Translations under genes and position numbers: made by a program
Assembly: GCA_003170995.1 (NCBI GenBank)
Contig: PMXT01000087.1
Span: forward strand, 2,045 to 17,180
DNA: 15,136 nucleotides
Direction: 5' to 3'
Origin: Actinomycetota bacterium
GTDB taxonomy: Bacteria; Actinomycetota; Thermoleophilia; Gaiellales; Gaiellaceae
In this document: positions 1 to 7,471 of the stretch, piece after piece
Layout of the letters: each line of letters starts with the position of its first letter
Numbering within the stretch: the first letter of the stretch is position 1
The notes under the pieces: generated by a model
What the model was told of the DNA's origin: nothing
What the model saw: the letters and a program-made list of their open reading frames with translations, nothing else
The model's database searches: none

Positions 1-818
1 CCGCCGAAGGTCGAGGCGTGGTCGCCTGGCACGAGCCCGCCGCTGACGTTGTCGGCCACCAGCAGCGCGCCGATCGGGAGGCCGTTGGCGAGCCCCTTGG
101 CGAGCGTGACCAGATCGGGCCGCACGCCAAGGCTCTCGAAGGCGAAGAAGGAGCCCGTCCTGCCGACGCCGGTCTGAACCTCGTCGAAACAGAGGAGCGC
201 GTCGAGCTCGTCGGCGAGCGAGCGAGCCGCTTGCGCGAACGCGGGATCGATCGGGCGCACTCCGCCCTCGCCCTGGATCGGCTCCATGATGATCAACCCG
301 GTGTCGGCAAGCGCGGCGGCACGCAGTGAACGCGGATCGTTGAGGAAAGCGAAACTGACCTGGCCGAGCAGGGGCGCGAAGTCGTCGCGCTTAGCCGGCT
401 GCCCCGTGATCGACAGGCCTCCCATCGTGCGGCCGTGGAAGGATCCTTCGAGCGCGACGATGCCGGCTTTACCGGTCGCCTTGCGCGCGTACTTGATCGC
501 CGCCTCGACCGCCTCGGCGCCGGAGTTGCAGAAGAAGGCCTGAGCTCCTCCGAAGCGGTCGGAGAGCCCTTTGGCCAGATCCATCATTGGAACTGTCCAG
601 TAGAGGTTGGAGACATGCCAGAGCCGGTCGAGCTGCTCGTGCGCGGCACGGGTGGAGGCCGGATGGCGATGCCCGAGACCGATCACGGCGATACCGCCGG
701 CGAAATCGAGGTAGCGCTCGCCGTTGTCATCTATCAGCCAGCAGCCGTCGCCTTCGACGAAGGTGACCGGCGCCCGCGCGTAGGTCGGTAACAGGTGGTT
801 CTCGAGTAGCTTGCTCAC
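1..818 (-). CDS. argD: Acetylornithine aminotransferase ArgD (N-terminal part, cut by window edge)
   Basis: A PLP enzyme that moves an amino group from glutamate to N-acetylglutamate semialdehyde, giving N-acetylornithine in the cytoplasm. The start is GTG (complement of 816-818), overlapping the argB stop as GTGA. The 272 codons visible read as a class III aminotransferase. NSGAEAVEAAIKYAR lies at about residues 98-112, the FHGRTMGGLSITGQ substrate and cofactor loop at 127-140, EPIQGEGG at 179-186, FDEVQTGVGRTG with the PLP-ring Asp at 211-222, and TLAKGLANGLP with the Schiff-base Lys at about 241. The last visible residues are STFGG, so roughly the C-terminal third (about 120 residues for the family) lies outside the window. 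It is the last gene seen in the argCJBD operon. No strong ribosome-binding site is visible, which suggests translational coupling to argB. A related role on succinylornithine or succinyl-diaminopimelate cannot be excluded from sequence, but the operon context makes the arginine role very likely. Confidence 0.95.
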   Translation of the reverse strand, partial: MSKLLENHLLPTYARAPVTFVEGDGCWLIDDNGERYLDFAGGIAVIGLGHRHPASTRAAHEQLDRLWHVSNLYWTVPMMDLAKGLSDRFGGAQAFFCNSGAEAVEAAIKYARKATGKAGIVALEGSFHGRTMGGLSITGQPAKRDDFAPLLGQVSFAFLNDPRSLRAAALADTGLIIMEPIQGEGGVRPIDPAFAQAARSLADELDALLCFDEVQTGVGRTGSFFAFESLGVRPDLVTLAKGLANGLPIGALLVADNVSGGLVPGDHASTFG

Positions 819-1483
819 GCGATCACCGCCGTCTCGCCGATCTCGGCAACGACGCCCTGGCGGGCAGCGTGCACCGCAGCGGTCAGCTTGGGAATGATCC
901 CGCCCTTCAGCTCGCCACTTGCGAGCAGCTGCTCGGCCGCGTCGACGTGGATCGAGGCGACGACCTCGTCGCCGATCAGAAGTCCGGGAACGTCGGTGAC
1001 GAAATGGACGCGCTCAGCCTCGATTCCGACTGCGAGCATCGCCGCCGCCTCGTCGGCGTTGACGTTCAGCGGCCCGCGCGCGAGCGGAGCAACCACCGGT
1101 ATGCGGCCGGCGGAGAGCGCCTCGATAATCGGACCGGGAGCGCCCGGCAGCGGATTACCGACCAATCCCAACTCGGGAACCTGCTCGGCCTCGAGACCGA
1201 TTTCGTCGCCCATCAAGCCAACGGCACGGTCGCCGATGGCCTCGGCGAGATGGTTGTTGACCCGTTCGAGCGCCTCGCGCACCAGCACCAGCGCTTCCGG
1301 CGTCGTCACGCGCCGGCCGTTCACGAACGCGACCTCGATCCCCCGCTTCGCCATCTCGAGCGAGATCTGCGGCCCGGCGCCGTGCACGATGCAAACCTCG
1401 TGCCCCTGATCGGCCAGCGCGAGCGGATAGGAGACCGAGTCGCGGGCGACGGCGCCGCCGAGCTTGACGACAATTCTCGTCAC
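815..1483 (-). CDS. argB: Acetylglutamate kinase ArgB, unusually short form
   Basis: Phosphorylates N-acetylglutamate with ATP, the second step of the acetylated arginine pathway. The GTG start (complement of 1481-1483) overlaps the argJ stop as GTGA. The amino-acid-kinase fold begins at once with IVVKLGG (Lys7). The motifs VHGAGPQI (33-40), NGRRVT (55-60), LNVNADEAAAMLA (139-151), VTDVPGLL (162-169) and GGIIPKL (194-200, Lys199) follow in the expected order. At 222 residues it is shorter than E. coli ArgB (258) and much shorter than the roughly 300-residue arginine-sensitive enzymes. There is no N-terminal helix ahead of the first strand. The C-terminus stops at GETAVIA, without the usual segment ending in a GxGT-type motif. 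The usual VHGGG loop reads VHGAG. The lysine-pathway homologue LysZ is an alternative for small kinases of this family, but the argC and argJ neighbours argue for ArgB. Confidence 0.92.
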   Translation of the reverse strand: MTRIVVKLGGAVARDSVSYPLALADQGHEVCIVHGAGPQISLEMAKRGIEVAFVNGRRVTTPEALVLVREALERVNNHLAEAIGDRAVGLMGDEIGLEAEQVPELGLVGNPLPGAPGPIIEALSAGRIPVVAPLARGPLNVNADEAAAMLAVGIEAERVHFVTDVPGLLIGDEVVASIHVDAAEQLLASGELKGGIIPKLTAAVHAARQGVVAEIGETAVIA

Positions 1484-2643
1484 GTCGTGTACTCGGCGTT
1501 CAGTCGCACGTACTCGTAGGAAAGATCGGAGGCCAGGTAGCTGGTCTCGCCGGCGCCGAGCCCGAGATCGAGCTCGATCACGCAGCTCGGCCCCTCCATC
1601 GCCGGAGTGGCGTCGATGTGTGCGCCGTCCACCAGCACCCTGGTTCCGTTGAAAGCCAGCGTCACCTTGCTCGGATCGAGCTCGGCGTAGCCGCCGTTCC
1701 AGGGTGCCGAACCCGCAGCCATCATCACTCGCCCCCAGTTGGGATCGTGGCCGAAGGCCGCCGCCTTGACGAGCGGCGAAGAGGCAATGCGGGCCGCGAT
1801 CGCCACCGCCTGTTCCTCGCTCGCAGCGCCGCGCACGTCGATTTCGAGCAACACCGTGAATCCCTCCGCGTCTTTGACGATCTGTTCGGCAAGCTCGTGG
1901 CAGACCTCGCCGAGTAGGCGCTCAAACTCGCGATCGTTGGCCTCGTTGCGCTCGATCTCGCTGGCGCCGTTCGCAAGCAAGATCACCGTGTCGTTGGTCG
2001 AGCAGTCGCCGTCGACGGAGATGCGGTTGAAGCTGCGCTCGACAACGGGTCGCAGGAACTGCTCGGGCTCGCCGGGCTCGAGCGGGTAGTCGGTTGTGAC
2101 GACCGCCAGCATCGTCGCCAGCTTGGGATGGATCATCGCGGCGCCTTTGGCCATACCGCCGACGCTGAAGCCGTCGGTCGAGGCGCTCGCTTCCTTCGGG
2201 CGTGTGTCGGTGGTCATGATCGCCCGTGCAGCGTCTGAGCCGCCCGTCTCGGTAAGCGCCGAGGCCGCGTCGGTGAGGCCGGGAAGAAGCTTGTCGAGCG
2301 GTAGCCTGACCCCGATCACGCCGGTCGAGCAGAGCAGGATCTCCTCGATTCCGAGCTCGAGCAGCCGGGCTGCCTCGCCCGCAGTGGCCATGGCGTCGAG
2401 CTCGCCGCGCTCGCCGGTGGCGGCGTTCGCGCAGCCAGAGTTGAGCACGACCGCCTGTGGTTGGGCTTGGCTCAGATGTCGGCGTGAGACGACGACCGGC
2501 GCGGCCTGCACCCGGTTCTGGGTGAACAGCGCGGCACCTACCGCGTGCCCGGCCGAGCGGACGAGCGCGAGATCGAGACCCTCCGTCTTCGCCCCGCAGC
2601 GGATGCCACTGGCTAGGAAGCCCTTGGCGGCGGTCACGCTCAT
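1480..2643 (-). CDS. argJ: Glutamate N-acetyltransferase / amino-acid acetyltransferase ArgJ
   Basis: Transfers the acetyl group from N-acetylornithine to glutamate and so recycles it. Many family members also use acetyl-CoA for the first pathway step. The ATG start (complement of 2641-2643) overlaps the argC stop as ATGA, with a GGAG ribosome-binding site about 10 nt upstream inside the argC end. An upstream in-frame extension to 3258 exists but lies inside argC and was rejected. The product is 387 residues, normal for the family. It shows NSGCANAATG (68-77), the oxyanion-hole segment CSTGVIG (105-111), and the self-cleavage site in MIHPKLATMLA (170-180). Autoproteolysis there between Ala176 and Thr177 would release the beta chain with the catalytic N-terminal Thr. 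Also visible are SVDGDCSTNDT and FGHDPNWGRVMMAAG. Whether it is mono- or bifunctional cannot be read from the sequence. No argA-like gene is visible in the window, so a bifunctional enzyme is possible. Confidence 0.97.
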   Translation of the reverse strand: MSVTAAKGFLASGIRCGAKTEGLDLALVRSAGHAVGAALFTQNRVQAAPVVVSRRHLSQAQPQAVVLNSGCANAATGERGELDAMATAGEAARLLELGIEEILLCSTGVIGVRLPLDKLLPGLTDAASALTETGGSDAARAIMTTDTRPKEASASTDGFSVGGMAKGAAMIHPKLATMLAVVTTDYPLEPGEPEQFLRPVVERSFNRISVDGDCSTNDTVILLANGASEIERNEANDREFERLLGEVCHELAEQIVKDAEGFTVLLEIDVRGAASEEQAVAIAARIASSPLVKAAAFGHDPNWGRVMMAAGSAPWNGGYAELDPSKVTLAFNGTRVLVDGAHIDATPAMEGPSCVIELDLGLGAGETSYLASDLSYEYVRLNAEYTT

Positions 2644-3632
2644 GCGCTCAGAGCTCCGATCCTGAGCCCGGCCGTCTGATCGAACCCGAGCGCGAGATTG
2701 GCGTTCTGCACCGCCTGCCCGGCGGCTCCCTTGCCGAGGTTGTCGAGCGCGCAGACGACGATCGTCGCGCCCGTCAACGTGTCGGCGAAGGCGTTGATCT
2801 CGACGCAGTCCGTCTCCCGCGTCCGCCGCAGGTCGGGGACGGCACCCTCCGGAAGCACGCTCACGAGCGGCGCGGAGGCGTAGGCGCTCGTGAGCTTCGC
2901 GCGCGCCGCCTCGGCGCCGATACCGCGCAAATACGAGGTCGAGACGATCCCGCGCCTGATCGGCAGGAGGTGGGGGACGAAGGTGGGCGCGAAGCCAAGG
3001 AACTGCGCCATCTCGGGCACGTGCTGATGGGTGCCGATCTTGTACGGCAGCACGGTCTCGAGCACGGCGCCGGCGTGCAAAGCCGGTATCGGGCGCCGTC
3101 CCGCACCGGTCATGCCCGACTTGCCGTCCACGACGACCGTCTCGGGATCGAGGTCGTCTTTGAGCGGGGCGAGCGAGAGCAGGGCAGCGGTCACGTAGCA
3201 GCCGGGGCTGGCGATGAGCTTTCCGGTTGGCGGCGCCAGCTCGGGAAGCGCGAAGCACCAGTCGCCGAGAGCTTCGGGCTTGGGATGGACGAATCCGTAC
3301 CAGCGCTCGTAGGCCGAGGCGTCCTTGAGCCGGTGTGCGCCGGAGAGATCGACCACTACCACGCCATCCGGAGGCTCGACGGCGGCCGCTCGCTCGTTCT
3401 CCATACAGAGGAAGATCAGATCGGCGCCGCTCGAGAGCGCCTGCTCGTTCGTGACCAGCCCGAGCTCGGAGATGGCGCTGCGCGCGATTCGCGGGTCGAG
3501 CACGCTTGCCGGCTTACCGGCGAAGGTGTCTGATCCGAGCGCAATCAACTCCAGCTCAGGGTGAAAGAGAACGCGGTCGAGTGTCTCCTGGCCGGTGTAG
3601 CCGGCCGTCCCAATGATCGCAGTCGTGGCCAT
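2640..3632 (-). CDS. argC: N-acetyl-gamma-glutamyl-phosphate reductase ArgC
   Basis: NADPH-dependent reduction of N-acetylglutamyl phosphate to the semialdehyde. The chosen ATG (complement of 3630-3632) gives a protein that begins MATTAIIGTAGYTGQE, exactly where the Rossmann GxxGYTG loop should start. The frame extends 10 codons further upstream, but those codons lie over the promoter and add no family sequence. The product is 330 residues. It shows DLSGAHRL (95-102), the catalytic Cys in IASPGCYVTAALL (Cys145), SGMTGAGR (172-179), the His-containing IGTHQHVPEM (199-208), and the C-terminal DNLGKGAAGQAVQNAN. It is the first gene of argCJBD and diverges from carA across only about 40 bp. No ribosome-binding site precedes the ATG. 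A promoter -10 hexamer ends 6 nt before it, so the mRNA is probably leaderless. Confidence 0.96.
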   Translation of the reverse strand: MATTAIIGTAGYTGQETLDRVLFHPELELIALGSDTFAGKPASVLDPRIARSAISELGLVTNEQALSSGADLIFLCMENERAAAVEPPDGVVVVDLSGAHRLKDASAYERWYGFVHPKPEALGDWCFALPELAPPTGKLIASPGCYVTAALLSLAPLKDDLDPETVVVDGKSGMTGAGRRPIPALHAGAVLETVLPYKIGTHQHVPEMAQFLGFAPTFVPHLLPIRRGIVSTSYLRGIGAEAARAKLTSAYASAPLVSVLPEGAVPDLRRTRETDCVEINAFADTLTGATIVVCALDNLGKGAAGQAVQNANLALGFDQTAGLRIGALSA

Positions 3633-3665
3633 TCGCGTATTATGCAGTTTTTCGCGTATCATGCA
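3632..3665. repeat. Tandem 15-bp direct repeats between argC and carA, candidate ArgR-type operator
   Basis: Two copies, TTCGCGTATTATGCA (3632-3646) and TTCGCGTATCATGCA (3651-3665), differ at one position and sit at a 19-bp period, close to two helical turns. The core of the first copy (GCGTATTATGC) is an imperfect 11-bp dyad. Pairs of boxes spaced near two turns over an arginine-gene promoter are the classic arrangement for the arginine repressor. The bases only loosely resemble the E. coli ARG box, so assignment to ArgR is inference. The repeats overlap the predicted argC promoter and the only available promoter space for carA, so one regulator bound here would control both operons. Confidence 0.6.
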
Positions 3666-3666
3666 A
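3639..3666 (-). promoter_or_regulatory. Predicted argC promoter, leaderless configuration
   Basis: On the minus strand a -35 TTGCAT (complement of 3661-3666) is followed by a 16-nt spacer and a -10 CATAAT (complement of 3639-3644). Six nucleotides (ACGCGA) then separate the -10 from the argC ATG. A start site 7 nt below the -10 would be the A of the ATG. This matches the absence of a ribosome-binding site and the commonness of leaderless mRNAs in actinobacteria. The -35 lies in one direct repeat and the -10 in the other. Confidence 0.6.
3657..3662 (+). promoter_or_regulatory. Possible -10 element for carA
   Basis: TATCAT ends 10 nt before the carA ATG at 3673, placing a start site near 3669 and giving a leader of only a few nucleotides with no ribosome-binding site. 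No convincing -35 is seen at the right distance: TTCGCG at 3632-3637 would need a 19-nt spacer. TATTAT at 3638-3643 is an alternative. The call is weak and rests mainly on position. Confidence 0.3.
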
Positions 3667-3672
3667 ACTCCT

Positions 3673-4731
3673 ATGCGGAAAGCAGCTCTCGTCCTCGAGG
3701 ATGGAACCGTCTACAGAGGTCGCGGCGTGGGTGCTCCCGGTATCAGCGCCGGCGAGGCCTGCTTCACGACCGCCATGGCGGGCTACGAAGAAGCTGCCAC
3801 CGATCCTAGCTATGCGGCTCAGGTACTCGTCTTCAGCTATCCGCTGATCGGCAACTACGGCGTCGATCCGGTGCGGATGGAGTCGGGCACGGTTCAGTGC
3901 GCGGGCGTGGTCATGCGCAGCTCCCGTCCCGCGCTCGCCGTCTGGCTGGCGACTCAGGGCACCGTGGCGATCGACGACATCGACACGCGAGCTCTCGTCC
4001 GCCGCATTCGCGAGGGCGGAGTGATGCGTTGCGCCCTGGGCGATGCTCCGACCGATGAGCTGTTGAGGCGAGCGCTCGCCGAGCCGCATATCGACCTCGA
4101 CAGGATGGCTGCCAACGGAGTCGTTCGCTCGCCGCTCGCTTACGACGTTTGCGCCCATGAGCCGGCAATCTTCGGCCAGGGGCCTCGTTGCGTGGTCATG
4201 GACTTCGGATGTAAGCGCTCGATCGTGCGGCGGTTAGTAGAGAACGGCCTCGAGATCGTCCTTGTCCCGGGCTACTGGGATGCCGAGGCGATCCTCGGGC
4301 TTCGACCTCGGGCCGTACTCGTCGGCAACGGTCCCGGCGATCCCTCCCAGCTCGACGGCGCAGTCGAAACGGTGCGCTCCTTGCTCGGGCAGCTGCCCGT
4401 GTTCGGGATCTGTCTCGGGCACCAACTGCTCGGGCTGGCGCTCGGTCTCGAGACCTTCAAGCTTCCCTTCGGCCACCGCGGCGCCAACCACCCCGTGCGC
4501 GTGCGTGACAGCCAGCGGGTGCTGGTAACCGTGCAGAACCACGGCTTCGCGGTTCACCGCTCCGACGCTCTCGAGGTCAGCCACATGTCGTTGAACGATG
4601 GCACGGTGGAGGGGCTCGAGGGTGAGAACTTCGCTTCGGTTCAATTCCATCCCGAGGCGGCGCCGGGGCCGCTCGACGCTCTTCCCTTCTTCGAAAGGAT
4701 CGCCTCGGCGTGCCGAAGCGGACGGATCTAG
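3673..4731 (+). CDS. carA: Carbamoyl-phosphate synthetase small (glutaminase) subunit CarA
   Basis: Hydrolyses glutamine and passes ammonia to CarB for carbamoyl phosphate, the shared precursor of arginine and pyrimidines. The start chosen is the ATG of [11 protein letters not shown], which aligns with the family N-terminus. In-frame ATGs at 3613 and 3661 lie over the argC start and promoter. The product is 352 residues, slightly short for the family (about 360-380). The N-terminal CPSase_sm domain (1-150) carries [24 protein letters not shown] and the [10 protein letters not shown] segment. The class I glutamine amidotransferase domain (about 171-350) has VGNGPGDP (218-225), the nucleophile elbow [10 protein letters not shown] (Cys247), NHGFAV (289-294) and the catalytic FHPEA (His326, Glu328). 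Its end overlaps the carB start by 22 nt, so the pair is surely co-transcribed. It diverges from argC across a shared control region. Confidence 0.96.
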   Translation: MRKAALVLEDGTVYRGRGVGAPGISAGEACFTTAMAGYEEAATDPSYAAQVLVFSYPLIGNYGVDPVRMESGTVQCAGVVMRSSRPALAVWLATQGTVAIDDIDTRALVRRIREGGVMRCALGDAPTDELLRRALAEPHIDLDRMAANGVVRSPLAYDVCAHEPAIFGQGPRCVVMDFGCKRSIVRRLVENGLEIVLVPGYWDAEAILGLRPRAVLVGNGPGDPSQLDGAVETVRSLLGQLPVFGICLGHQLLGLALGLETFKLPFGHRGANHPVRVRDSQRVLVTVQNHGFAVHRSDALEVSHMSLNDGTVEGLEGENFASVQFHPEAAPGPLDALPFFERIASACRSGRI

Positions 4732-7397
4732 AGAGCATCCTGATCATCGGCTCGGGCCCGATCCGAATCGGGCAGGCCTGCGAGTTCGACTACTCGGGCG
4801 CCCAGGCCTGTCGCGTCCTGCGCAGCGAGGGCTATCGGACCGTGCTCGTCAACTCGAACCCGGCGACGATCATGACCGACTCGGAGTGGGCGGACGCCAC
4901 CTACCTCGAGCCGCTTGACGCCGAGGCGGTAGGTCAGGTGATCGCCCGCGAGCACCCCGATGCCCTTCTACCCACACTGGGCGGCCAGACGGCGCTCAAC
5001 CTGGCCGTCGAGCTGAAGCGCTGCGGCGTTCTCGACCGCTACGGAGTCGAGCTGATCGGCGCCGATGTCGAGGCGATCAGCCGCGCCGAGGACCGCTCGA
5101 TCTTCCGCGAGACGATGATCGCGGCCGGGCTATCGGTGCCGGCGAGCGTGATCGTCACCTCGCTCTCGCAGCTCGACGGCTGTCCGTTACCGGCGGTCGT
5201 TCGGCCCGCCTTCACGCTCGGCGGCCAGGGTGGCGGACTGGCTCGCGATCGCGACGAGCTCGAGCGCCAGGTGGCGCGCGGACTACGCGCGAGTCCGGTC
5301 GGGCAGGTGCTGGTAGAGCGCTCCTTGCACGGCTGGCAGGAGTTCGAGCTCGAGGTGATGGTCGACTCGGCCGGCAACTGCGTCATCGTCTGCTCGATCG
5401 AGAACATCGACCCGATGGGCGTCCACACCGGCGACTCCTGGACGGTCGCGCCGCAACAGACGCTTCCCGACGTCGAGTATCAGCGCCTGCGCGAGGCCGC
5501 CTTCGCCTGCGCTCGCGCGGTCGGCGTGGCAACCGGCGGCGCCAACGTCCAGTTCGCCTACGAGCCGGCCTCGCGCGAGCTAGCGCTGATCGAGATGAAC
5601 CCGCGCGTGTCGCGCTCCTCGGCGCTCGCCTCGAAGGCGACCGGTTATCCGATCGCCAAGCTGGCGGCGCTGCTCGCCGTCGGCTACACGCTCGACGAGC
5701 TCCCGAACGACATCACCGGCAAGTCCTCGGCCGCCTTCGAGCCCGCGCTCGACTACGTCGCCGTCAAGGCGCCCCGCTTCGATTGGGAGAAATTCGGCGC
5801 CGAGCCGGTGCTGGGCACCGAGATGCGCGCGGTCGGTGAGGCTCTTGGGCTCGGGCGTACCTTCCCGGAGGCCTTCCTGAAGGCACTCGAGGGTCTCGAG
5901 CAGGAGCTTCCGGTTCCCGAGTTCTCGGGCGCACACCTCTATTTTCGCTACGAGATCGACTCGATCCGCGCGGCGGAGGAAGAGCTCGCCGCGAGCGGCG
6001 ACATCCCGACGGCGAAACGCTTTGGACTTCCCGACTCGCGCATCGCCCGCACGCTCGGCATCTCCGAGCAGGAAGTTCGCTCGCGCCGCGGGCGCCCGGG
6101 CCGACTGGCGGTCGACTCCTGTGCCGCCGAGTTCGAGGCGCGCACTCCCTACTTCTATCTCTCCTTCGAGCAGGGCGACACCGTCGAGGCGCTCGAGAAA
6201 CCGCGCATCCTCATCCTCGGCTCGGGCCCGAACCGAATCGGTCAGGGAATCGAGTTCGACTACTGCTGCGTGCACGCTGCGCGTAGCTTCCGCCGGCTCG
6301 GTTACGAGGCGGTGATGCTCAACTCAAACCCCGAGACGGTCTCGACCGACTACGACACCTCCAGCCGCCTCTACCTCGAGCCGGTGACGCTCGAACGCGT
6401 TCTCGACGTTGCCCGGTACGAGCAGCCGCAGGCGGTGGTGGTCACGCTCGGAGGCCAGACGCCGCTCAAACTGGCGCGGGCGCTAGCCGACGAGGGGGTG
6501 CCGCTGGCCGGCGATCCGCTGGCCTCGATCGAGGCGGCCGAGGACCGGGGCGCCTTCGGCGGAGTGCTCGCCGAGCTTGGCCTGCGAGCGCCGCGCTGGG
6601 GGACGGCGTCGACCAGCGCCGAGGCCCGTGAGTTGGCCCGCGAGATCGGCACACCGGTACTCGTGCGCCCGCACTACGTGCTCGGGGGCCGCGGGATGAG
6701 AGTCGTTCGCGACGCCGAGGCGCTCGAGATCACCGAGCCGGTGCTCGTCGACGAGTATCTCGAGGGGGCGATCGAGTTGGACGTCGACGCCCTCTGCGAC
6801 GGTGGCCACGCCTGGGTTGCGGCCGTGCTCGAGCATGTCGAGCCGACGGGAGTGCACTCGGGCGACTCGGCCTGCGTCGTGCCGGGGCCCTCGGTCGTCG
6901 CGGCGCTGGAGCGCGAGATCAGGGAACTGACTGACGCCCTCGCCGGCAAGCTGGGAATCAGGGGACTGCTCAACCTGCAGCTCGCTCTGCATCACGGTCA
7001 CATCTACGTGCTCGAGGCGAATCCCCGTGCCTCGCGCACCGTGCCGTTCGTGGCCAAGGCAACCGGAATTCCCCTGGTCGACGCCGCTTGCCGACTGATG
7101 ATGGGCGCGCGGCTCGAGGAGCTAGGCCTACCCGAGCGGGCAGAGCCGACCCGCGTCTGGGCCAAGGAGGCGATCTTCCCCGAGGATCGCTTCGCCGGCG
7201 CCGCCGTTCGCGGTCCCGAGATGAAATCGACCGGCGAGGTGATGGCCGGCGGTCGGACCGCAGCCGAGGCCTACGCCCGAGTGCTTCGCGGCGCGGGGCA
7301 CGGGCACGCCACCGGGAGTATCGGCCCTTCACTTCAGGAGCTCGAGATAACCGCGAGACGAGGCCGGAATCTCGGCCGTTTCGAGAAGAGTTCGTAG
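4710..7397 (+). CDS. carB: Carbamoyl-phosphate synthetase large subunit CarB lacking the allosteric domain
   Basis: Makes carbamoyl phosphate from bicarbonate, ammonia and two ATP. The GTG start at 4710 lies inside the carA end, with AAAGGA 10 nt upstream, and gives the family N-terminus [18 protein letters not shown]. The carboxyphosphate half (about 1-370) shows FTLGGQGGG (168-176) and [19 protein letters not shown] (294-312). A shortened linker and oligomerisation region spans about 371-475. The carbamoyl-phosphate half starts at [20 protein letters not shown] (501-520), with [11 protein letters not shown] and [14 protein letters not shown] (767-780). The protein ends about 60 residues after that motif, just past [11 protein letters not shown] (836-845). 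Length is 895 residues against about 1070 in E. coli. The C-terminal MGS-like regulatory domain is absent and the oligomerisation region is roughly 45 residues shorter. No MGS-like sequence appears in the other frames downstream, and the next gene begins 52 nt later, so a recent frameshift is unlikely. Catalytic motifs of both halves are intact. Confidence 0.95.
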   Translation: MPKRTDLESILIIGSGPIRIGQACEFDYSGAQACRVLRSEGYRTVLVNSNPATIMTDSEWADATYLEPLDAEAVGQVIAREHPDALLPTLGGQTALNLAVELKRCGVLDRYGVELIGADVEAISRAEDRSIFRETMIAAGLSVPASVIVTSLSQLDGCPLPAVVRPAFTLGGQGGGLARDRDELERQVARGLRASPVGQVLVERSLHGWQEFELEVMVDSAGNCVIVCSIENIDPMGVHTGDSWTVAPQQTLPDVEYQRLREAAFACARAVGVATGGANVQFAYEPASRELALIEMNPRVSRSSALASKATGYPIAKLAALLAVGYTLDELPNDITGKSSAAFEPALDYVAVKAPRFDWEKFGAEPVLGTEMRAVGEALGLGRTFPEAFLKALEGLEQELPVPEFSGAHLYFRYEIDSIRAAEEELAASGDIPTAKRFGLPDSRIARTLGISEQEVRSRRGRPGRLAVDSCAAEFEARTPYFYLSFEQGDTVEALEKPRILILGSGPNRIGQGIEFDYCCVHAARSFRRLGYEAVMLNSNPETVSTDYDTSSRLYLEPVTLERVLDVARYEQPQAVVVTLGGQTPLKLARALADEGVPLAGDPLASIEAAEDRGAFGGVLAELGLRAPRWGTASTSAEARELAREIGTPVLVRPHYVLGGRGMRVVRDAEALEITEPVLVDEYLEGAIELDVDALCDGGHAWVAAVLEHVEPTGVHSGDSACVVPGPSVVAALEREIRELTDALAGKLGIRGLLNLQLALHHGHIYVLEANPRASRTVPFVAKATGIPLVDAACRLMMGARLEELGLPERAEPTRVWAKEAIFPEDRFAGAAVRGPEMKSTGEVMAGGRTAAEAYARVLRGAGHGHATGSIGPSLQELEITARRGRNLGRFEKSS

Positions 7398-7404
7398 GAA
7401 AACA

Positions 7405-7420
7405 CCTCTTCCGGGGGAGG
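7405..7420 (+). terminator. Weak hairpin after carB (doubtful terminator)
   Basis: CCTCTT and GGGAGG can form a 6-bp stem with two G-U pairs around a CCGG loop, 8 nt after the carB stop. There is no T-tract. The same GGGGGAGG could instead act as a ribosome-binding site for the short frame starting at 7424. Low confidence. Confidence 0.15.
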
Positions 7421-7423
7421 CGA

Positions 7424-7471
7424 ATGCCCCTATCTCGGGACACTGCTTCATGGCGGAACTCCCGAAAGTGA
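7424..7471 (+). CDS. Possible 15-codon leader ORF before the protease gene
   Basis: An ATG follows GGGGGAGG by only 3 nt and opens a 15-codon frame (MPLSRDTASWRNSRK) ending in TGA at 7469-7471. That stop is 5 nt before the second candidate protease start (ATG 7477), an arrangement that could couple translation. The spacing from the ribosome-binding site is short and there is no conservation evidence, so this may be chance. Confidence 0.15.
   Translation: MPLSRDTASWRNSRK

Noticed and set aside
2644..3258. Upstream extension of the argJ frame
   Set aside because: This part is Arg-rich out-of-frame sequence inside argC. The argJ family N-terminus starts exactly at the ATG at 2643, with a GGAG upstream.
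3613..3672. Longer carA starts at 3613 or 3661
   Set aside because: These starts would run over the argC start and the repeats, and add residues not typical of CarA. The [11 protein letters not shown] start at 3673 aligns with the family.
7200..7471. Frameshift in carB hiding an MGS domain
   Set aside because: The alternative frames across 7200-7471 give Arg/Ser-rich sequence without MGS-like features, and the protease gene follows after 52 nt.
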